Counted from the stretch's first letter, positions 1 to 13,760 are shown. The stretch is DNA of 64,000 nucleotides from Halictus rubicundus (GCF_050948215.1 NC_135158.1:9595822-9659821), one strand, 5' to 3'. Made by a program: numbers and translations. Notes: generated by a model from the sequence alone, not told the origin.

Positions 1-2166
1 TTGCGATGTGCAGACTCGCTGCCCGCTGGGCAATAAAAAACACATAAAAATGCGTTTGCATAATGTGCACGACGTGGCCGGCCGTCAGCCGAGGGAAACA
101 GAAGCAATCTTCTTCGCCCGGGATTCTATAAAATTATTTACGACCGAATTGCTGTATAAATATGAAATTTAATTAAAAATAGTGTACCGGTTATTGACGT
201 GCTTAATGCCCTCGATCCTCGAAAGGAACGCAGAACGGTTCCGAGTGGCTAATTTATTAACAAGCTGTGATCGCTCGAGAAACCTTTTATTAACCAAGAG
301 TATAATTCTTTCTGCGATATGGTGCCACTAGTAAAAATGATCAGGAGCCAATCGGAAAGTTCTTTCTTCCTTTAATAATTTGAATACGCTGGGACCAATC
401 CGTTGAAGCTTTTAAATTCTTTTCATTCATTTATAACTTTCGAGAAACAATTTTGATTGCGCCCAAATTTAACTTATTTTATAACGAATTTATTTAGATT
501 CCTTGTAATTTTTAAAAAATCTGTAACCGAGCATTCGACCGGCAATGATAATCTTTCAGTGTTCGGACGTTCTCTCGAACGAGATGCACGAAATAAAAAT
601 GGAGATTCGGGTCAGCAGCGACCCAGTCGCCGCCGCGAATGGTATAAATCGATCGAATTTGATGCAGAAGGGACCCGTTCGTGACTCGCGAGCGGAAAAC
701 CGAACGAACGTCTGCGTGATCGCGATTCCGCCGCCTCGAAAGCGCGGCTCTAATGTATTCCCCGGGTAATTGCGGGACTAATCGCACGTAATTAGGGCCC
801 CTAATGAGGGCCACCGGGTCGCGTGTAACGCACGCTCCGCTTTATGAATCCGAACAAGCGCGAGAACAAGGCGCACGGAGCCCTTGCAGCTCGCGCGTGT
901 TGCTATATTCGAGATCAAGCCGCGCAACCGCTAATTAAGGTGCGTCCGAACGTTGATTGGCCGCGCCGGTTCGACGATTAGAATCGTCTTTGTTGAGATC
1001 GGTTTATAATAGCGTTTATTCCAGCACTGAGCGCTCTATTAATTACAACGCAAACGGCCGGCCGCAATTAATCTTCCTCCGCAAAAGTCAACAATATGTT
1101 CGCAATTTATCTGTGGACACTTTAATGGAACTGTCAACATCCGTTGCCGAGTTTATTAATCGACGGCCTAACGAGTTGACTGCTCGATCGGTGACGCAAT
1201 AATTTGTCCCAAAATTTTCATTGTTCGAGCAGAAAATCAATTTATCTTTGTCCTGTGGTAGGGGTAACGTATGAATAATAAAAACCTGTGAAATGCTAAG
1301 GAGTTAAGGGAGTAATTAACAGATTGTAAAGATTCTTGTAAATTATTATTTTCGGATTGTAGAAATTAAAGTGGTTAAAGGGAAAATTTATTTCGTCGAC
1401 GAAGCTTTAGTACCTTTTAGAAGCTTTTTAGAAGAATAATTTACGTTTGCGTAAAAATGGCCGCCGACCGATCTAGTTGGAAGTAGATTTCCTAAACGTC
1501 ACGACTTGGCTAGATTTTAATTATCAGTGCATTAAGTCCGCCCGACAAATAGGAGCAATTTGAACCGTCGAAAGCCGGGAACTGGTGTAACGGGAACGGC
1601 GAGGAATTATGTGACATCGGCAATCAAGGCGTCGTAAAAAACCGGGGGAAAAACTGATTTAAATGTTTACCTTGCTTATCTCGCGCAAATTGCAAGCGTG
1701 CATAATAAGTTTAATTAACGGCCGAGTTAAGAGCCCGACTTCTACAACGTGTAACACGCGAACCAGCTGCCGTTTAGAGGGCCTCTAGCACAAACACGGG
1801 GGATGTAAATCGGTGGTTGTGCTCAACTTGTACGATGTTAATTAAGCTCGAAACATAACTTTAACAGGCCAATCTTTTCTAATCTTTCGCTCCGGAATAG
1901 GCCAGCCAGTTTTCCCTCGTGGCTAAAGAAACATCGTACGGTACGTTTGCCTGGAACTTTTTTTCGAGCCGACGGATTAAAAAGTAATAATAATAATACC
2001 TCGCTGGTGCACGAAGAGCAACGTAAACATGCAATAAGAAGCATATTAGCGGTACCAGCTCGGTGTGTCATTAAGTAATCCACCGGAGGGCGCTTGATAA
2101 GACCGACCCCTCGGTGGTTGTTAGGCTCAATTTAACCCGAATTCATTTCGAAACGCTCAGCATTCT

Positions 2167-2420
2167 AGAAATTTATGGTGTAGAATAAATTCAATATAAA
2201 ACATTTTAGACGGAGGGTAATTTAATAGAATGCAAGTACTGCGAAGATTAACATTTTCTTTATATTCTTAACTGGAATGAGGCTGTTTGTGTTTTCAGGA
2301 TACCAGAAATTTATGCTGTAGAATAGTAGATGGAAAGGCAACGTAAAACATTCTAGAGTTAAGAAATTTAATGAATTGTACATTAATATATTCTTCATAT
2401 TTTTTACACGGAAGAGTTAA
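2167..2420. repeat. Two-copy tandem duplication, period ~138 bp
   Basis: AGAAATTTATG followed by TGTAGAATA occurs at 2167 and again at 2305. The following AAAACATT(T/C)TAGA, AATTTAAT and ATATTCTT blocks keep the same order in both copies. The copies are clearly diverged. No coding potential is apparent. Confidence 0.6.
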
Positions 2421-5083
2421 AGAACGATATCAGTGTTATTAGTAAAATTAGATAATACGTCGAAAGAGTACTTTCATTACGTTTTTAATTTACGAGCAGA
2501 ATTCTCAAAGCAAAAAACAAACTCCAATTTATCTCTGGTTTCATTAAATTGCTCCAGGGCATTCCTACTTTGCATAAAGATCTATAATCTAATTACCAAG
2601 TCAGCATTCTGTTCTCATTGTTCTACATAGTGTATAGATAACCAATGAATAATTTATTACTTCATGATTCAAGCCTATATTAACAGCTTCCGTTGAACGT
2701 ACATTACATCAGCGCCATTTTGGCCATAACGAAGATCGGGAGTATCAAACTAAAAATTCACAGGCATTATTTAGCTATTCAGTTGATTAATTTCAATTGA
2801 AAATTGTGCAACTGTATGCAATAAAAATGGATCTAATTAAAATGCCGTTGAGCACTATTTTCCAATTCTAAAACGTAAACTGATAGGGATAGTTAGAAAC
2901 CTGGAGATCGTCCAAATCTCGAACAAAAGCGAGTAAAGTTCAGAATCGCTGAGTATAGAAGTGAAATTGTTTTTGAAAACTATTTTGAAGCTGAGATACA
3001 AAGATGAAACGGGGGATAGAGGAGGGTGCGAGTATGTCGAAAGCCAGTTTCCAAGATGGCGTCGCAGCTCCTCCATTCTCCTCGATTCACAATACCACCC
3101 TCCTGCGACTCCCCTCTGGCTCTTTCCCTTTTTCGGAGCGTGTTACGCCCATAGAATACGTAACGCGACGCCTGTGATATATGCACGTAATGCATCTGGA
3201 GCGTCCGGCACGCACTTTCTCGCACACGCGCGAATCGCCGCGAATATCGCGTGTGTACACCCCTCAGATCCCCTATTAGCATATCAATCCCCTCGTTATT
3301 CGGAGACCCGGCCAGGGCTCGTTGGGAACGCGCCGTTAAGGGCTGAAGGCTACTCCACAATCACGAGCGAAGAATGCGTGTTACGTAACCTTTCAAATAA
3401 ATTTCGCGCAACTGCCTCTTACATGCTGCGACCGACGATGAAAACGTTCGATAATTTGTTTGTCAGCCGAGGCTAGTTTATGAGCGAATATCATGGCCCG
3501 GTGACATTGAAAAATTTAATTTTTTGCTTAATAACACCCATAACTATCGCTAACCCTTTGACGGATTTCACTAATTTCCACGATTACTCGTTTTATCTTA
3601 TTCTGTTGTTTCAACATTTTCTTTTTATCGTTTGTCCTGTTGCATGCACGTAATGAGATTCGTTTAATCCAGTTGGTTAATAATTATTGAATTTATTACT
3701 ATTGCTTTAGATTGCTTTAGAATTGACGAAAATATTTTTGAAAGTTCAATAAATAAACAGAGAGAACATCTCTGAATGATAAAATTCATGGAGGCAGATT
3801 TTTCATGCAGAAATAAATAAATAATGCGGAACTCAATGTTTTCCACAGAAGTCTGTGTAAGGATGAATTGATATTTCACATATTTAATGTCCTGTGACGT
3901 GAATTGTTTTAATTTTGAGAAAATTAATCCACGAAGAAACGCCATTTTGAAAATAGTAGAACGACCCAATTTTTAGAAAAAGGTTGTTTTTCCTTACTGG
4001 TATGCGTCGTTCGAGGTTATATTTGGAGAGTGATCGAGCAAACGGAACTTTGTCTGTTCGTTGTCGACTGAATCTACTTATTGGTGGTAGAACGGCGCTT
4101 CAGTAACTTAATCGATGATTAGAACGTGCACCGAAGGGCGGCTCGTGATACAGTGCGTGAGATAAACGTGGAATTTTGTCTGCGTTCTCGATAATTGACT
4201 GCTCGCTCTCCTAAACGATATAATTTGTGGCCGGCCGAGCTCATTCGCACCCTCAACGAGTAATTACTCGGTTAATTATCGTGCAATTATCTCCGGCAGG
4301 ATTCTAGTCCGCTTACAATTCCTACAATCCCTCTGATTAACAAGAAAGAATAAATCTAAGTAGAGATCTACGATCTGAGATCTCGAACCTCAAAGGAGAG
4401 CGCAATCTCTATGTAAACAAACTTTCATAAAATTCATTCTACCGAAAGATTTATAGCGTCTCCATTAAACTTGTCAAGAATGCTAACATTGAACATGGAT
4501 CTGTCAAATTGTTAATATATTTTTGTTCGAGAAAATCTAGGAACATTTTGTTGCTCATTTTTTGGACATTTCGGTTCCAAAGGTGACATTGGAAGGTCGA
4601 TTTCTAAGCGTTGCGATCTAAGGTTAATCGTTGCTGGAGTTTCCGTGTCGTCTATCTATGTCGCGGAATGTCAGAGGTCTGGTCCGAGAAAATGGCGGCA
4701 AATTCACGATTACAGGACACTACGGTACCTGTGTTTCCGTCAACGAAAGCGCCTGCGCCAGCTGCTTCCTTTCGGCGCCGACCACGTAGTGATTTTTCTC
4801 GAACGCGTGCTCGAGCTTCAGCAATTGGCTGGGGCTGAACGCTGTCCTTATTCTCTTCGGCTTCCTGAACGGTTGTAGAAGGAACCCGGGTATGTCGGGA
4901 CCTGAAACAATTTCATTCCTAAAGAAACCGTGTCAACAACAAGCCAGTTCTACGAATACAGTATGCTTCGTGTTCACTCGGTAACCAAAATTGCATCTGT
5001 TGTACCAAACAACCAATCCCTCATCTTAGAAAAATTACTACGCCCTTATTATGATGTTCTGTATGAAGTAACTTCATTTTTAA

Positions 5084-5300
5084 CCCTTTGCACTCGAGTG
5101 GTGACTCTGAAACACCACTAGAAATTGTTGTGGCATTATTTCAAATATTTTTTACATTACAAAATTTCAATTTAATAGATTACTAAACATTTAAATATTA
5201 TACGTAGAAATCAGATCAGTTTCGTATGAATAAAATGAAAATATTGTAAGACGGAAGAAAAATTTAATTTTAGATTGAAACTAGCGCCGAGTGCAAAGGG
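5084..5300. mobile_element. piggyBac-like miniature element, copy 1 (217 bp, TTAA flanks)
   Basis: The element is bounded by TTAA at 5080-5083 and 5301-5304. Its ends are inverted: CCCTTTGCACTCGA on the left and CCGAGTGCAAAGGG on the right. TTAA target duplications and ends beginning CCC are hallmarks of the piggyBac superfamily. It has no coding capacity, so it would be a non-autonomous miniature element. It shares the interior blocks CACTAGAAATTG, ATATTTTTTACATTA and ATTACTAAACATTT with the copies at 11459 and 50471. Confidence 0.78.
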
Positions 5301-5950
5301 TTAATATCGATATCAACACGACTTGTCGGTTTCGTACGAATACAAAAAATAAATTCGAGGAACAGTGTCACAGAATTCATTTTTCGAATTGTTAGGATTC
5401 TGTATTACATTAATAAATATCGCATTTATACAACACTCAGCAAGCAATTGGTCCAGATAAAGTTAAAGTAACTTAATTTTTGAAGATATGTTTCATACTA
5501 ACATTTTATACGAACAAAACAAAAATATTTACAACAAACACCGATAATTCGTTTTTAAAAGGACTCTATCGTACAGTGGTGCAAATTGTATCTTTCACAT
5601 CAAATAAAAATACTTTCTTTAATTAGGAGAGACAATTAAGGTGCGCGCTATAACGTAGAATAATTGTAATGGAACTCGGAATGACATTCGGTATAAATAA
5701 TGTATTGTATACCGGAGTATTTTCATCGGTGAATGAAATTCCAGGCTTTGGAGTAGTGTCGCCGGAGGGCGCCGGCAAGGATTCCCGGATAATTCATTAG
5801 GGTCTAATTAATTTTTTGAGCGTGGTCATCGCGGATTCTGTCAGCTTGTCGTCACGAGGGTGAGTAACGACACGCGAGGCGGTCGCGCGATCCGCTCGCG
5901 GAGCAGACCGATATGCATACAACCGAGAAGAAAACGAGGCACACGATGGC

Positions 5951-5980
5951 GAGGCGAGGCGAGGCAAGGCGAGGCGAAGC
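5951..5980. repeat. (GAGGC)n pentanucleotide repeat, 6 units
   Basis: Six consecutive GAGGC-type units, one carrying a single change to CAAGGC, within a CpG-rich stretch (about 5860-6180). Confidence 0.85.
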
Positions 5981-7326
5981 GGCCGGCGCGAGCACCTAGA
6001 AGTCCGCTCGGGTAATTGAGTATTCCGCCTCGAAAGAGTCATGTCGATCGACCGATACCCACGTCTGCCGGAAGTCGGCCGGGGATACTTTGCCCGGAAA
6101 GCTCGCCACGATAAATCGCTCGATCCTCGATCCTCGCCGCTGGGCTCGAGACCGCTGCCTCCGCGATCCCCGTTGAATTCGAAATTTTCCTCGGATCGTT
6201 GATCTTTCATTGTGTCTTCCTTCTGCCAACCGGGAACAACGGATTCTCCGTACTATGACGTTTTCTTCAGCTGGTCTCTCACCAAACAGAGAAATTCGTC
6301 GTTTGATTTCCACACGTTTGCACGTTTTCTTGACAAACGTGTAATTCAAAATGCAAATGTATTGCTCTCTATGTTCACTGTCCTGTTTGTCAATTTCTCA
6401 ATGCCTGTAGAAATACTAAACATTCTTCAAACTGCGATCAATGAATTTCTGCGTGATATTAACAAATCGCAATTGATATGAAGTATGCTTTCCATTTTTA
6501 CTCGTTATGAAAATTGTATCTAAACCGAACCATTGTCAGAACACATTGAAACAATCTTCGTCCTACAAACAATAATTTCCCACAAGGTACTAAACTCATT
6601 ACTAAAGACAGTAATAAACGTGGAAACGAATTAAACCGAAACGAGCCTGCGTTGCCATTTTTGCCGAATATCGTATCACTACAATTGTGCATGGGATATT
6701 ATAGTCATTAAACAAATGGCCTGAGGTAATAAAATCTAGTCGTAAAAACTCGCGAACAATTATAAGGCAATAAAAAATAATTTTCTCGCACAGTGGGGCA
6801 ATCGTTTCGCGGATAAGTGTGGCAGTAAACGGTATAAAATTGTTGTTTTAATGGTAGCGTTTGTAGGGGAGCTAAATAGCGAAATCAGCCAGGAAGGCTG
6901 GAGGGCGAGGATCGAGAGGATCGATAAAACGATCGAACCACCCGGCCGGATCCAGTCCACGACGTCCTCAATGATCGCATTGCTATGCAAAGGCTCGGGC
7001 AAATGGTTGAAATGTTAACTGGGTCTTTAGGCGCACGCACGGTACGCATATCTCGTGTGGCAGAAGGTCGCTAGATGCCCGCTTTAATGGCCACATCACG
7101 TATGCACGCGTAAGCTTAAGTAAGATGCGTTTCCACGTGCGAGCATTCTTACGAGTTGCATTCCTCCATCCTTGATGGATCGCCGCTGCCTTGGCCGGCT
7201 GTAAACAATGGATCGCGATCCCGATCGAGCGACGATCGAGCGACGATCGCTTGTCAACGGCACGATCGGTCCTGTCGTTCTATGAAAACCCACCTACACC
7301 GCATAGTTCTCGTGCCTAACGCTTTT

Positions 7327-7434
7327 AACACTAGGTTGACGCACCGCTATAAACGACTAAATCACATTACTTGATCAAAATAACAAGAATACGTCTATCC
7401 AAATTTTTGTATACCCAAAGAGAAATAAATTTGC
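7327..7434 (+). repeat. Dispersed repeat family X, copy 1
   Basis: Begins TAACACTAGGTTGACGCACC and ends ATACCCAAAGAGAAATAAAT. It aligns end to end with 52568-52703, with indels in the middle. No terminal inverted repeats or frames are seen; nature unknown. Confidence 0.5.
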
Positions 7435-8799
7435 ACACACGTGCACGCATGGTCGCATTCATGCATTGCAGAACTATAGACGATTACGCAGCCCACACCT
7501 ACTTGCACTAGAACTTCAAAAAAGAAAAATAAACGAAAAAGTTTAACTAAGTTTCAGTCAATAAAGAGATTACAGTTCATAGTATGAACCTTCATACTTT
7601 CTGAACAACAGAAATTTTCACGCCCCAGTTGCAGTCGCTTGGTGCAAAGAAATGTCGTACATTCGATTTCAAAATGTCGCACGTTAGTTCCGGAACATAC
7701 CAATAAATATTATAACCGATTGGTGGGGTCTCACACTTACAGTAATTTTCTTATGACAAAAGATCAATTTCAGTTGGCAAAGTTCTTACGGTCATCTATA
7801 GTTAGCAGCGGATTCAAAATAATTAATGACAATGCTCTCTAGGAGATGTTCTTATAAAGAGCTCTTTGTATTCGTAAAACAATGGAAATAGATTATTTAA
7901 GCCGGTTTTACCGACTGCCGAGTGTTGTTGGTAACGTCGTATTATTTATAGAGGCGCTCTGATTTTTCGTTGTACTGCGCCGCGAGAAATGTTAGAGGCT
8001 CGTGGTCGACGCCAGGGATCACAGTTTCGATCGATTACCAGCCTTTTCACGGAACAACGACGCCGATCATTCGACAGGTTTCATCGATAATCGTCGTAAT
8101 TATTAATCGATTACTGAACACGGCTCGTTTCATACTAATAAGCGCTGTTACGTGCCGTAATCTTCAGTGCCGAGGAATCGACAGAACATAATCTTTGTGA
8201 TACTATATTGGCTGCATAAAAACTATTTGGCCATATTCCTCCACTATTCTACTTAATTTCGATATTTTTCACTTCTCTTTAATTTTATACATTTTTTTTA
8301 TCTCTCGTTCGATGATCTTTTGCAGTAAAATTGGTTCTTCTCTTGTAAATATCTTTGTGCAGCGTATTATATATTTTTATATGCTGTACTTCATATTTTT
8401 ATATTGTCCTACACTTATATTATAATTTCTGTACCGTGATGTTTATAGTACTTTATGGTAAAAAGATTTTTTCTTGCGATTGCCGTAGGGAGAAATTGAC
8501 TGCTTGATACATTGATTTCTTGAAAATCAATTTCATGTTCGTGTAAGCATGTTCCCTTAGACTTGCTATTTCTCTGGATAGTAGCGTGTGTCGCAAATCA
8601 CATTTCTTTGGTCTACTTCTATATGTCAGTTGTCTATAACTATAATATTCTCGATTTCCTTTAGTTGTTCTACGACACTTCTTCACCCCCATCTTGACCC
8701 TTATTCCACGTCTACTTTTGAAAACCAACGCTTTCTTCACTTCCAACCGTCTCTATTTTCTTTCTACCCTCTCAATACTACAATTCTTCTTTCTAAATT

Positions 8800-9340
8800 C
8801 TCACTTAATTCCATTAATCACAATTGTTTCATTCAATTAGCTCTATGGTCGTATAAATTCCTAGAACACAAGAACTATTTAAGGCCATGAAGTTTGGAAG
8901 ATCTATAGTTTATAAACTGGATCTCACTTAATTCTATTGATCGTACTTAATTGTTTCACTTGATGAGATCTATAGACTCATAAATTCCTGAAAAACTGAA
9001 GAATCATTTAGAACCATAATTCCCACAAGATCAAAATTGCTGCACAGCAAAAATTGCAAATCGATACGTGCCACCCTAAAAATTGTCACTTTATTTCGTC
9101 AATCCTAATTCTTTCGTTTAATTAGCTCTGCAGAAACATAAATTCCTCCAAAAACCAAAGACCACCTAAAACCACAGTTTGTAAAGGGTCTAGTCGTCAA
9201 AAATTACAAATTAGACACAGGCACCACCCTAAAAAATCTCAATAATTCGATTAATCGCAATTTATTATGAAAAACCTCTCAGAACCACGCTTGCTAAACG
9301 ATGCACGCCTCACAAATTGCAAATTGGCCACATTATCAGC
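8800..9340. repeat. Degenerate tandem array, unit roughly 120-165 bp, ~4 copies
   Basis: The ordered blocks ATTAATC/ATTGATC, TTGTTTCA(T/C)T, TAGCTCT, ATAAATTCCT and AACCA recur from about 8808, 8928, 9091 and, less clearly, 9252. Later units add CAAATTGCAAATT-like and GCCACCCTAAAAA blocks. The copies are strongly diverged with indels. An open frame across part of the array is AT-biased and not gene-like. Confidence 0.6.
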
Positions 9341-9589
9341 TCCGTTTAACCAAACTCTAACCCGTCAAGCGACAACACCATCATTTTCTCACCCCCGTTT
9401 CTCCTCCCTTCGCGAAACCCCGATTCCCCGGAGCCGATTGGCTGCATCTCCCTAATCCCCGTGCATTTTCCAGCCCCCCAACATCGCGTCCCATCCGTTC
9501 ATCGTTCCCCCATAAACCCCCACTTAACCTCTCTATCCTTCATCCGGTCTCTATCATTTCCAGCAGACCGAAAGTCGCCGGTTCCGTCG

Positions 9590-9745
9590 TTAGCGGATCT
9601 CTAGGCGCTTCCTAGACGTCGCCGGGGGCGGTGTTCCCGGCTGCCACGAGTCCGCGAGCCAAAAGGGGGGTTGCGAAACGGGGCCCATAGGGCCCCATCG
9701 GGCACAGAAGGGCTAGGGGGGCCTCGGAGGGCCTAGACGGGCCTG
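9590..9745. other. G-rich block with repeated GGGCC/GGGGCC
   Basis: In about 155 bp there are runs such as GCCGGGGGCGG, AAAAGGGGGGTT, CGGGGCCCATAGGGCCCC, TAGGGGGGCC and GGGCCTAGACGGGCCTG. The plus strand has enough spaced G-runs to form quadruplex structures. It stands out from the pyrimidine-rich flanks. Function is unknown. Confidence 0.6.
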
Positions 9746-9943
9746 TAATTACGCTCTCGCAATGTGTGCGCTCGCAGCTGAGCCGCCCAGAGCGACTCGA
9801 AATTACTGAAAAACAAGAGCAAATCGTAAACGTATCAAATTATATCCCGAGCCGATTCCAACACGTCGCGGGATACACCTTCTCCCCCCACCAACTACCT
9901 TCCCCCTCCCCCACGTTTTACCTTTGCTTTTGCTGCCCCCACG

Positions 9944-9975
9944 CCTCCTCCTCCTCCTCCTCCTCCTTCTCCTCT
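9944..9975. repeat. (CTC)n microsatellite
   Basis: An almost pure CTC/TCC trinucleotide run, followed by other pyrimidine-rich sequence. Confidence 0.9.
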
Positions 9976-11167
9976 CATCTCACCTGTCTAAGAAGCCGAC
10001 GACCCCGGCCGCCTAATGCGTTTTTAATTGTTCGAAACACGGCCGTAAACGCGACGTGACCGCCGATGCAAATGCGACCGTCGAGATACAACCGATAACC
10101 CGGATTATTTTTTATCGGAGGTTTAGCGCGATGGGAAACTATGCGCGACCGTGCAGCCGTCGCAGAAAATCGGAGGGTGGTTTCTGTCGAGCGACGTCGG
10201 GCATAGGGTGCGAAGCTTGTCGTGCCGCGAGACAAGAGACGGTTTCAGGACGGTGATCTGAAGCGTGACGGCCCCGAAAAGTCGATTCTATTCATTAGAA
10301 AGATATTTGAAGAATTATAAACTGCAATTATACTTCTTTCAACCTATTGAACGTGGAAGATAAAGAAATTTTATCTAAATAAATTTTTGATGCACTCGCG
10401 TGCCTTGCAATTCAGACGAAAAATTCTGATTTTGCATAAAAATCCACGATCCATTGACATGACACAGGTGTAAAATATTTGAAAAATTTGTAACACGGTG
10501 ATGTCACGATTATGGGGTGTAGACAACCCCAATTTCGAACACAACAACCAAAATTACAAATGTCTACAAATTCTCCTGTCTCGTTTACTATCTCGCAAGA
10601 TTCCCCCGACCACAAATAATTCTCTTTCCGCAGAATATTCCCCAATTTTTCGGTGCCCACGCTGAAAATACTTTACGACTCGGGCGAACAATCAATTATT
10701 CAACGTCCACGCCGCGAAGTGAATCGTAATCAAGAAAGGCAGCGTTCGAGCAGCTCCGGGGACCAAATCGTCCCGCAAAAACGGGCACACGCATAAATAT
10801 ACGATTTTTTTTTTTTATCTCGCGATCGGACATAGGCGGAAGAGGCTCTTGCTCGCTCGCGAAAATGTAAATGCCGGTTGTGTAACAAAGAATGATAAAC
10901 GCGGGTACCGTTAAGTTTCGACGACGTCCAAAATTAGCAAGGTACAAGAGGGCATACGACTCCGACAGCTCGATACAGAGAAATTCGTGCTCGAGGAAGC
11001 GAAACTGTACTCGGTTTTCACGAAACTGGATGGTCTTTAAAAGGCGACGCGTCACCGTCGGCCATCAACACGTTGACTGGCACACCAGTGCCCATACGAG
11101 TCGCATAATATCACAGCAACTTATTTAACGATATAAGAATAGAAAATACAAGATTCATTATAGGTGT

Positions 11168-11206
11168 ACTGCGGATTTTTATGCGAAATAAAAATTGTGT
11201 GCATTG
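11168..11206 (+). repeat. Dispersed ~40-bp motif, copy 1
   Basis: ACTGCGGATTTTTATGCGAA followed by ATAAAAATTGTGTGCATTG. The pattern ACTGCGGAT...GCAAAATAAAAATTG recurs at 19905, 45623 and 48076. No function known to me. Confidence 0.5.
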
Positions 11207-11458
11207 ATTGAAAGCACACAGAAGTTGTATAGACGTTTATTTCTTTTGCTAATAATTGTAATCGGGTCAATATGATACACCAGCATTTTAAAATGGGAAA
11301 AATAATATTTTAACGTGGATGCAATATTGTTCTAGGCTCTTTCGTGCAACTATCTCTGAGTGTACGAGGGCTAATACATTGTAACAAAAATTGTTTTTCA
11401 AGCCCGATGAACAAATCGGGTCCTCTGCATATGGCCAACGTGGCATTCGTGGTGTTAA

Positions 11459-11694
11459 CCCTTAGCACTTGAATGGCGACTGTAAGGCGCCACTAAAAAT
11501 TGCTGTATCATTATTCAAAATATTTTTTACATTATTAAATTTGTTTGTATTTAATAAATTACTAAACATTTCGGTATAGTACGAGTAAGTTGCACCATAT
11601 TCGTATGTATAACATGAAAAATATATATATATAGAAGGGCAATATTCTACGTCGGAAGAAATGTTTCGTTTAAAATAGCTTCGAGTGCAAAGGG
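11459..11694. mobile_element. piggyBac-like miniature element, copy 2 (236 bp, TTAA flanks)
   Basis: TTAA lies at 11455-11458 and 11695-11698. The left end reads CCCTTAGCACTTGAATGG and the right end TCGAGTGCAAAGGG, inverted with respect to each other. The interior closely matches the copy at 50471: GGCGACTGTAAGGCGCCACT, then CATTATTCAAAATATTTTTT, then CGGAAGAAATGTTTCG. No open frame of significance. Confidence 0.82.
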
Positions 11695-13080
11695 TTAATG
11701 TAGCTGAACTTGTTCCTCGACAGAATATCGAACAGGGTTGAAAGGAGGAGGGGGGTGAGGATAAGCCAAGTGAGTTACTCAGTCGACTAAACAATTAAGA
11801 AGCGCCAATTACGGAATTAAGTATGCAAATCAGCCGCCGTATATTAGCGGGCCGGCTCGTAATTATGCAAATCCGCGACAACAATCGGCCGAGCGCTGAC
11901 CAAATACACGACAAGACAGTGAAAAAAAAGCCGGAGGCCTGTCGGTTGAGTTATTGCCAACGCGTTAACTCACCGAACAACCCATTGAAACACTTAGGAC
12001 GTGTTACATGAGCCGAAACTGCGGGAGACAATATGGCGAAGGTTCTGCTTTATTAGACCATAACTGGGTTGCAATCTCTCGAGGAAATCTGAATTTTTGC
12101 ATAGCAATTCAGACGACCGGGATCGAACAGAAGTTTTTATTTCGGAAACGAATGTCCTGTTACGACTCGAATAAAATAAATGTTGTTCCCGAAGATACAT
12201 CCAATCTCAATGTGTGCGAAGTTTCAGAAAATTTAATCGCCGCCAGAGACAGATTTGAAATTCTTCTTCGCTCACAAAATGTATTTATGTATGTTCTCCG
12301 TTTTACCATATTGATCCGATATCGATCTGTAGACATACAAATTTGAGCCTATTCACAAATAAAGATTTTACCTTGTTCCCAGCAGAGGAGAATGAACAAT
12401 AAATTAAAATCGCACCTTGTGTCCAACAAGCGAGAAATTAGCAATCCTAGTCGCATGTTGAATAAAATTTTAACTCTCGCGATTTGCATTTGCCCTAAAA
12501 GGAAATTCTGACTTCGTACACTACAATGATTTATTCAATTATGAAACTGATAGCACAGCAAGAAAATGTCCGCTACGCGGTCATTCCCATAAATTTCTCA
12601 ATTAAAAAGAAACCCCAGCGATCTTTAGAGTTCCCCGTGGAAGGGAGATCTAGGGAAAAAAAATTACCATTTAAACGAAGTTACAATACTTAGAGGTCAG
12701 CTCATTTTTCAGAACGTAACGGAAGATTAATTGCCATCAAGATCGCGGCGAGTTGCACTTGAATTATTTCAGCCTATATCGAACAGCTAGCTGCTCGCCG
12801 AAGTTTAGAACATAAAATTTGAAGCGATAACGCGAATCTGTAACATTTCAGCATTGCACACGAAAGATTCGAGATACTCTCGGCTTATTACGTGGTCGTT
12901 TCCTCGAAAAATACATCAGCGAATCCACCGGCGGTTTTCGATTGCAACTTTTGCGGATGATTAACGAGCGAGCGATCGATTAACGTGTTCTCTATTTATT
13001 TATTATTAAACACAAATTTAAGAAAGGATTTAATCCTCCCCATGCATTCAGAACATTTTTCGACAATGTCTATCGTCATG

Positions 13081-13760
13081 GAGGAATTATAACTTCTACA
13101 ATCTTAAGTATTTTGACTTGAAAAAATTCTATCGTACAGTCCAAATAGTGGAAATTGTGTGTGCAAAATATCGATACAGAACAGTTGTCCGATCTCGTTC
13201 CAAAAATTTCTAAACGAGGCCCACCGAATGACGCTCTAAGCCAGTTCTGTGCCCCTCTTCAAGAATCTATAACTCCTAGAATTGTAAATATTTTTACTTG
13301 AAAAAATTCTATCGTACAGTTCCAATAATGTAAAATATGTGTACAAAATGTCGATACAAAACATTCGTTCGATCTCGTTCCAAAAATTTCTAAACGAGGC
13401 CTACCGAATGACGCTCTGAGCCAGTTCTGTGCCCCTCTTCAAGAATCTATAACTCCTAGAATTGTAAATATTTTTACTTGAAAAAATTCTATCGTACAGT
13501 TCCAATAATGTAAAATATGTGTACAAAATGTCGATACAAAACATTCGTTCGATCTCGTTCCAAAAATTTCTAAACGAGGCCTACCGAATGACGCTCTAAG
13601 CCAGTTCTGTGCCCCTCTTCAAGAAACTATAACTCCTAGAATTGTAAATATTTTTACTTGAAAAAATTCTATCGTACATTTCTAATAGTGTAAAATATGT
13701 GTGCAAAACTTCTTTACAAAATAGTCGCCCGATTTCTTAACAAAAATGTCCAAACATGGC
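13081..13760. repeat. Tandem array, 180-bp unit, ~3.8 copies
   Basis: Units start at about 13081, 13261, 13441 and 13621, with an exact 180-bp step. Each unit carries ATAACTCCTAGAATTG, CTTGAAAAAATTCTATCG, TCGATACAAAACA, CCAAAAATTTCTAAACGAGG and CCAGTTCTGTGCCCCTCTTC. The two middle units are almost identical; the first and the last, which is incomplete, are diverged. This pattern fits local unequal exchange. No coding frame persists through the units. Confidence 0.92.

Noticed and set aside
2961..3476. 171-codon plus-strand open frame
   Set aside because: Non-ATG start, no recognisable protein features; an overlapping 126-codon frame on the other strand is similarly open.
3548..3580. TAACCCTTTGACGG, similar to one end of the TTAA elements
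   Set aside because: Similarity stops after about ten bases and no partner end was found nearby.
13081..13760. CRISPR-like regular spacing
   Set aside because: The whole 180-bp unit repeats with no unique spacers, and this is an animal genome.
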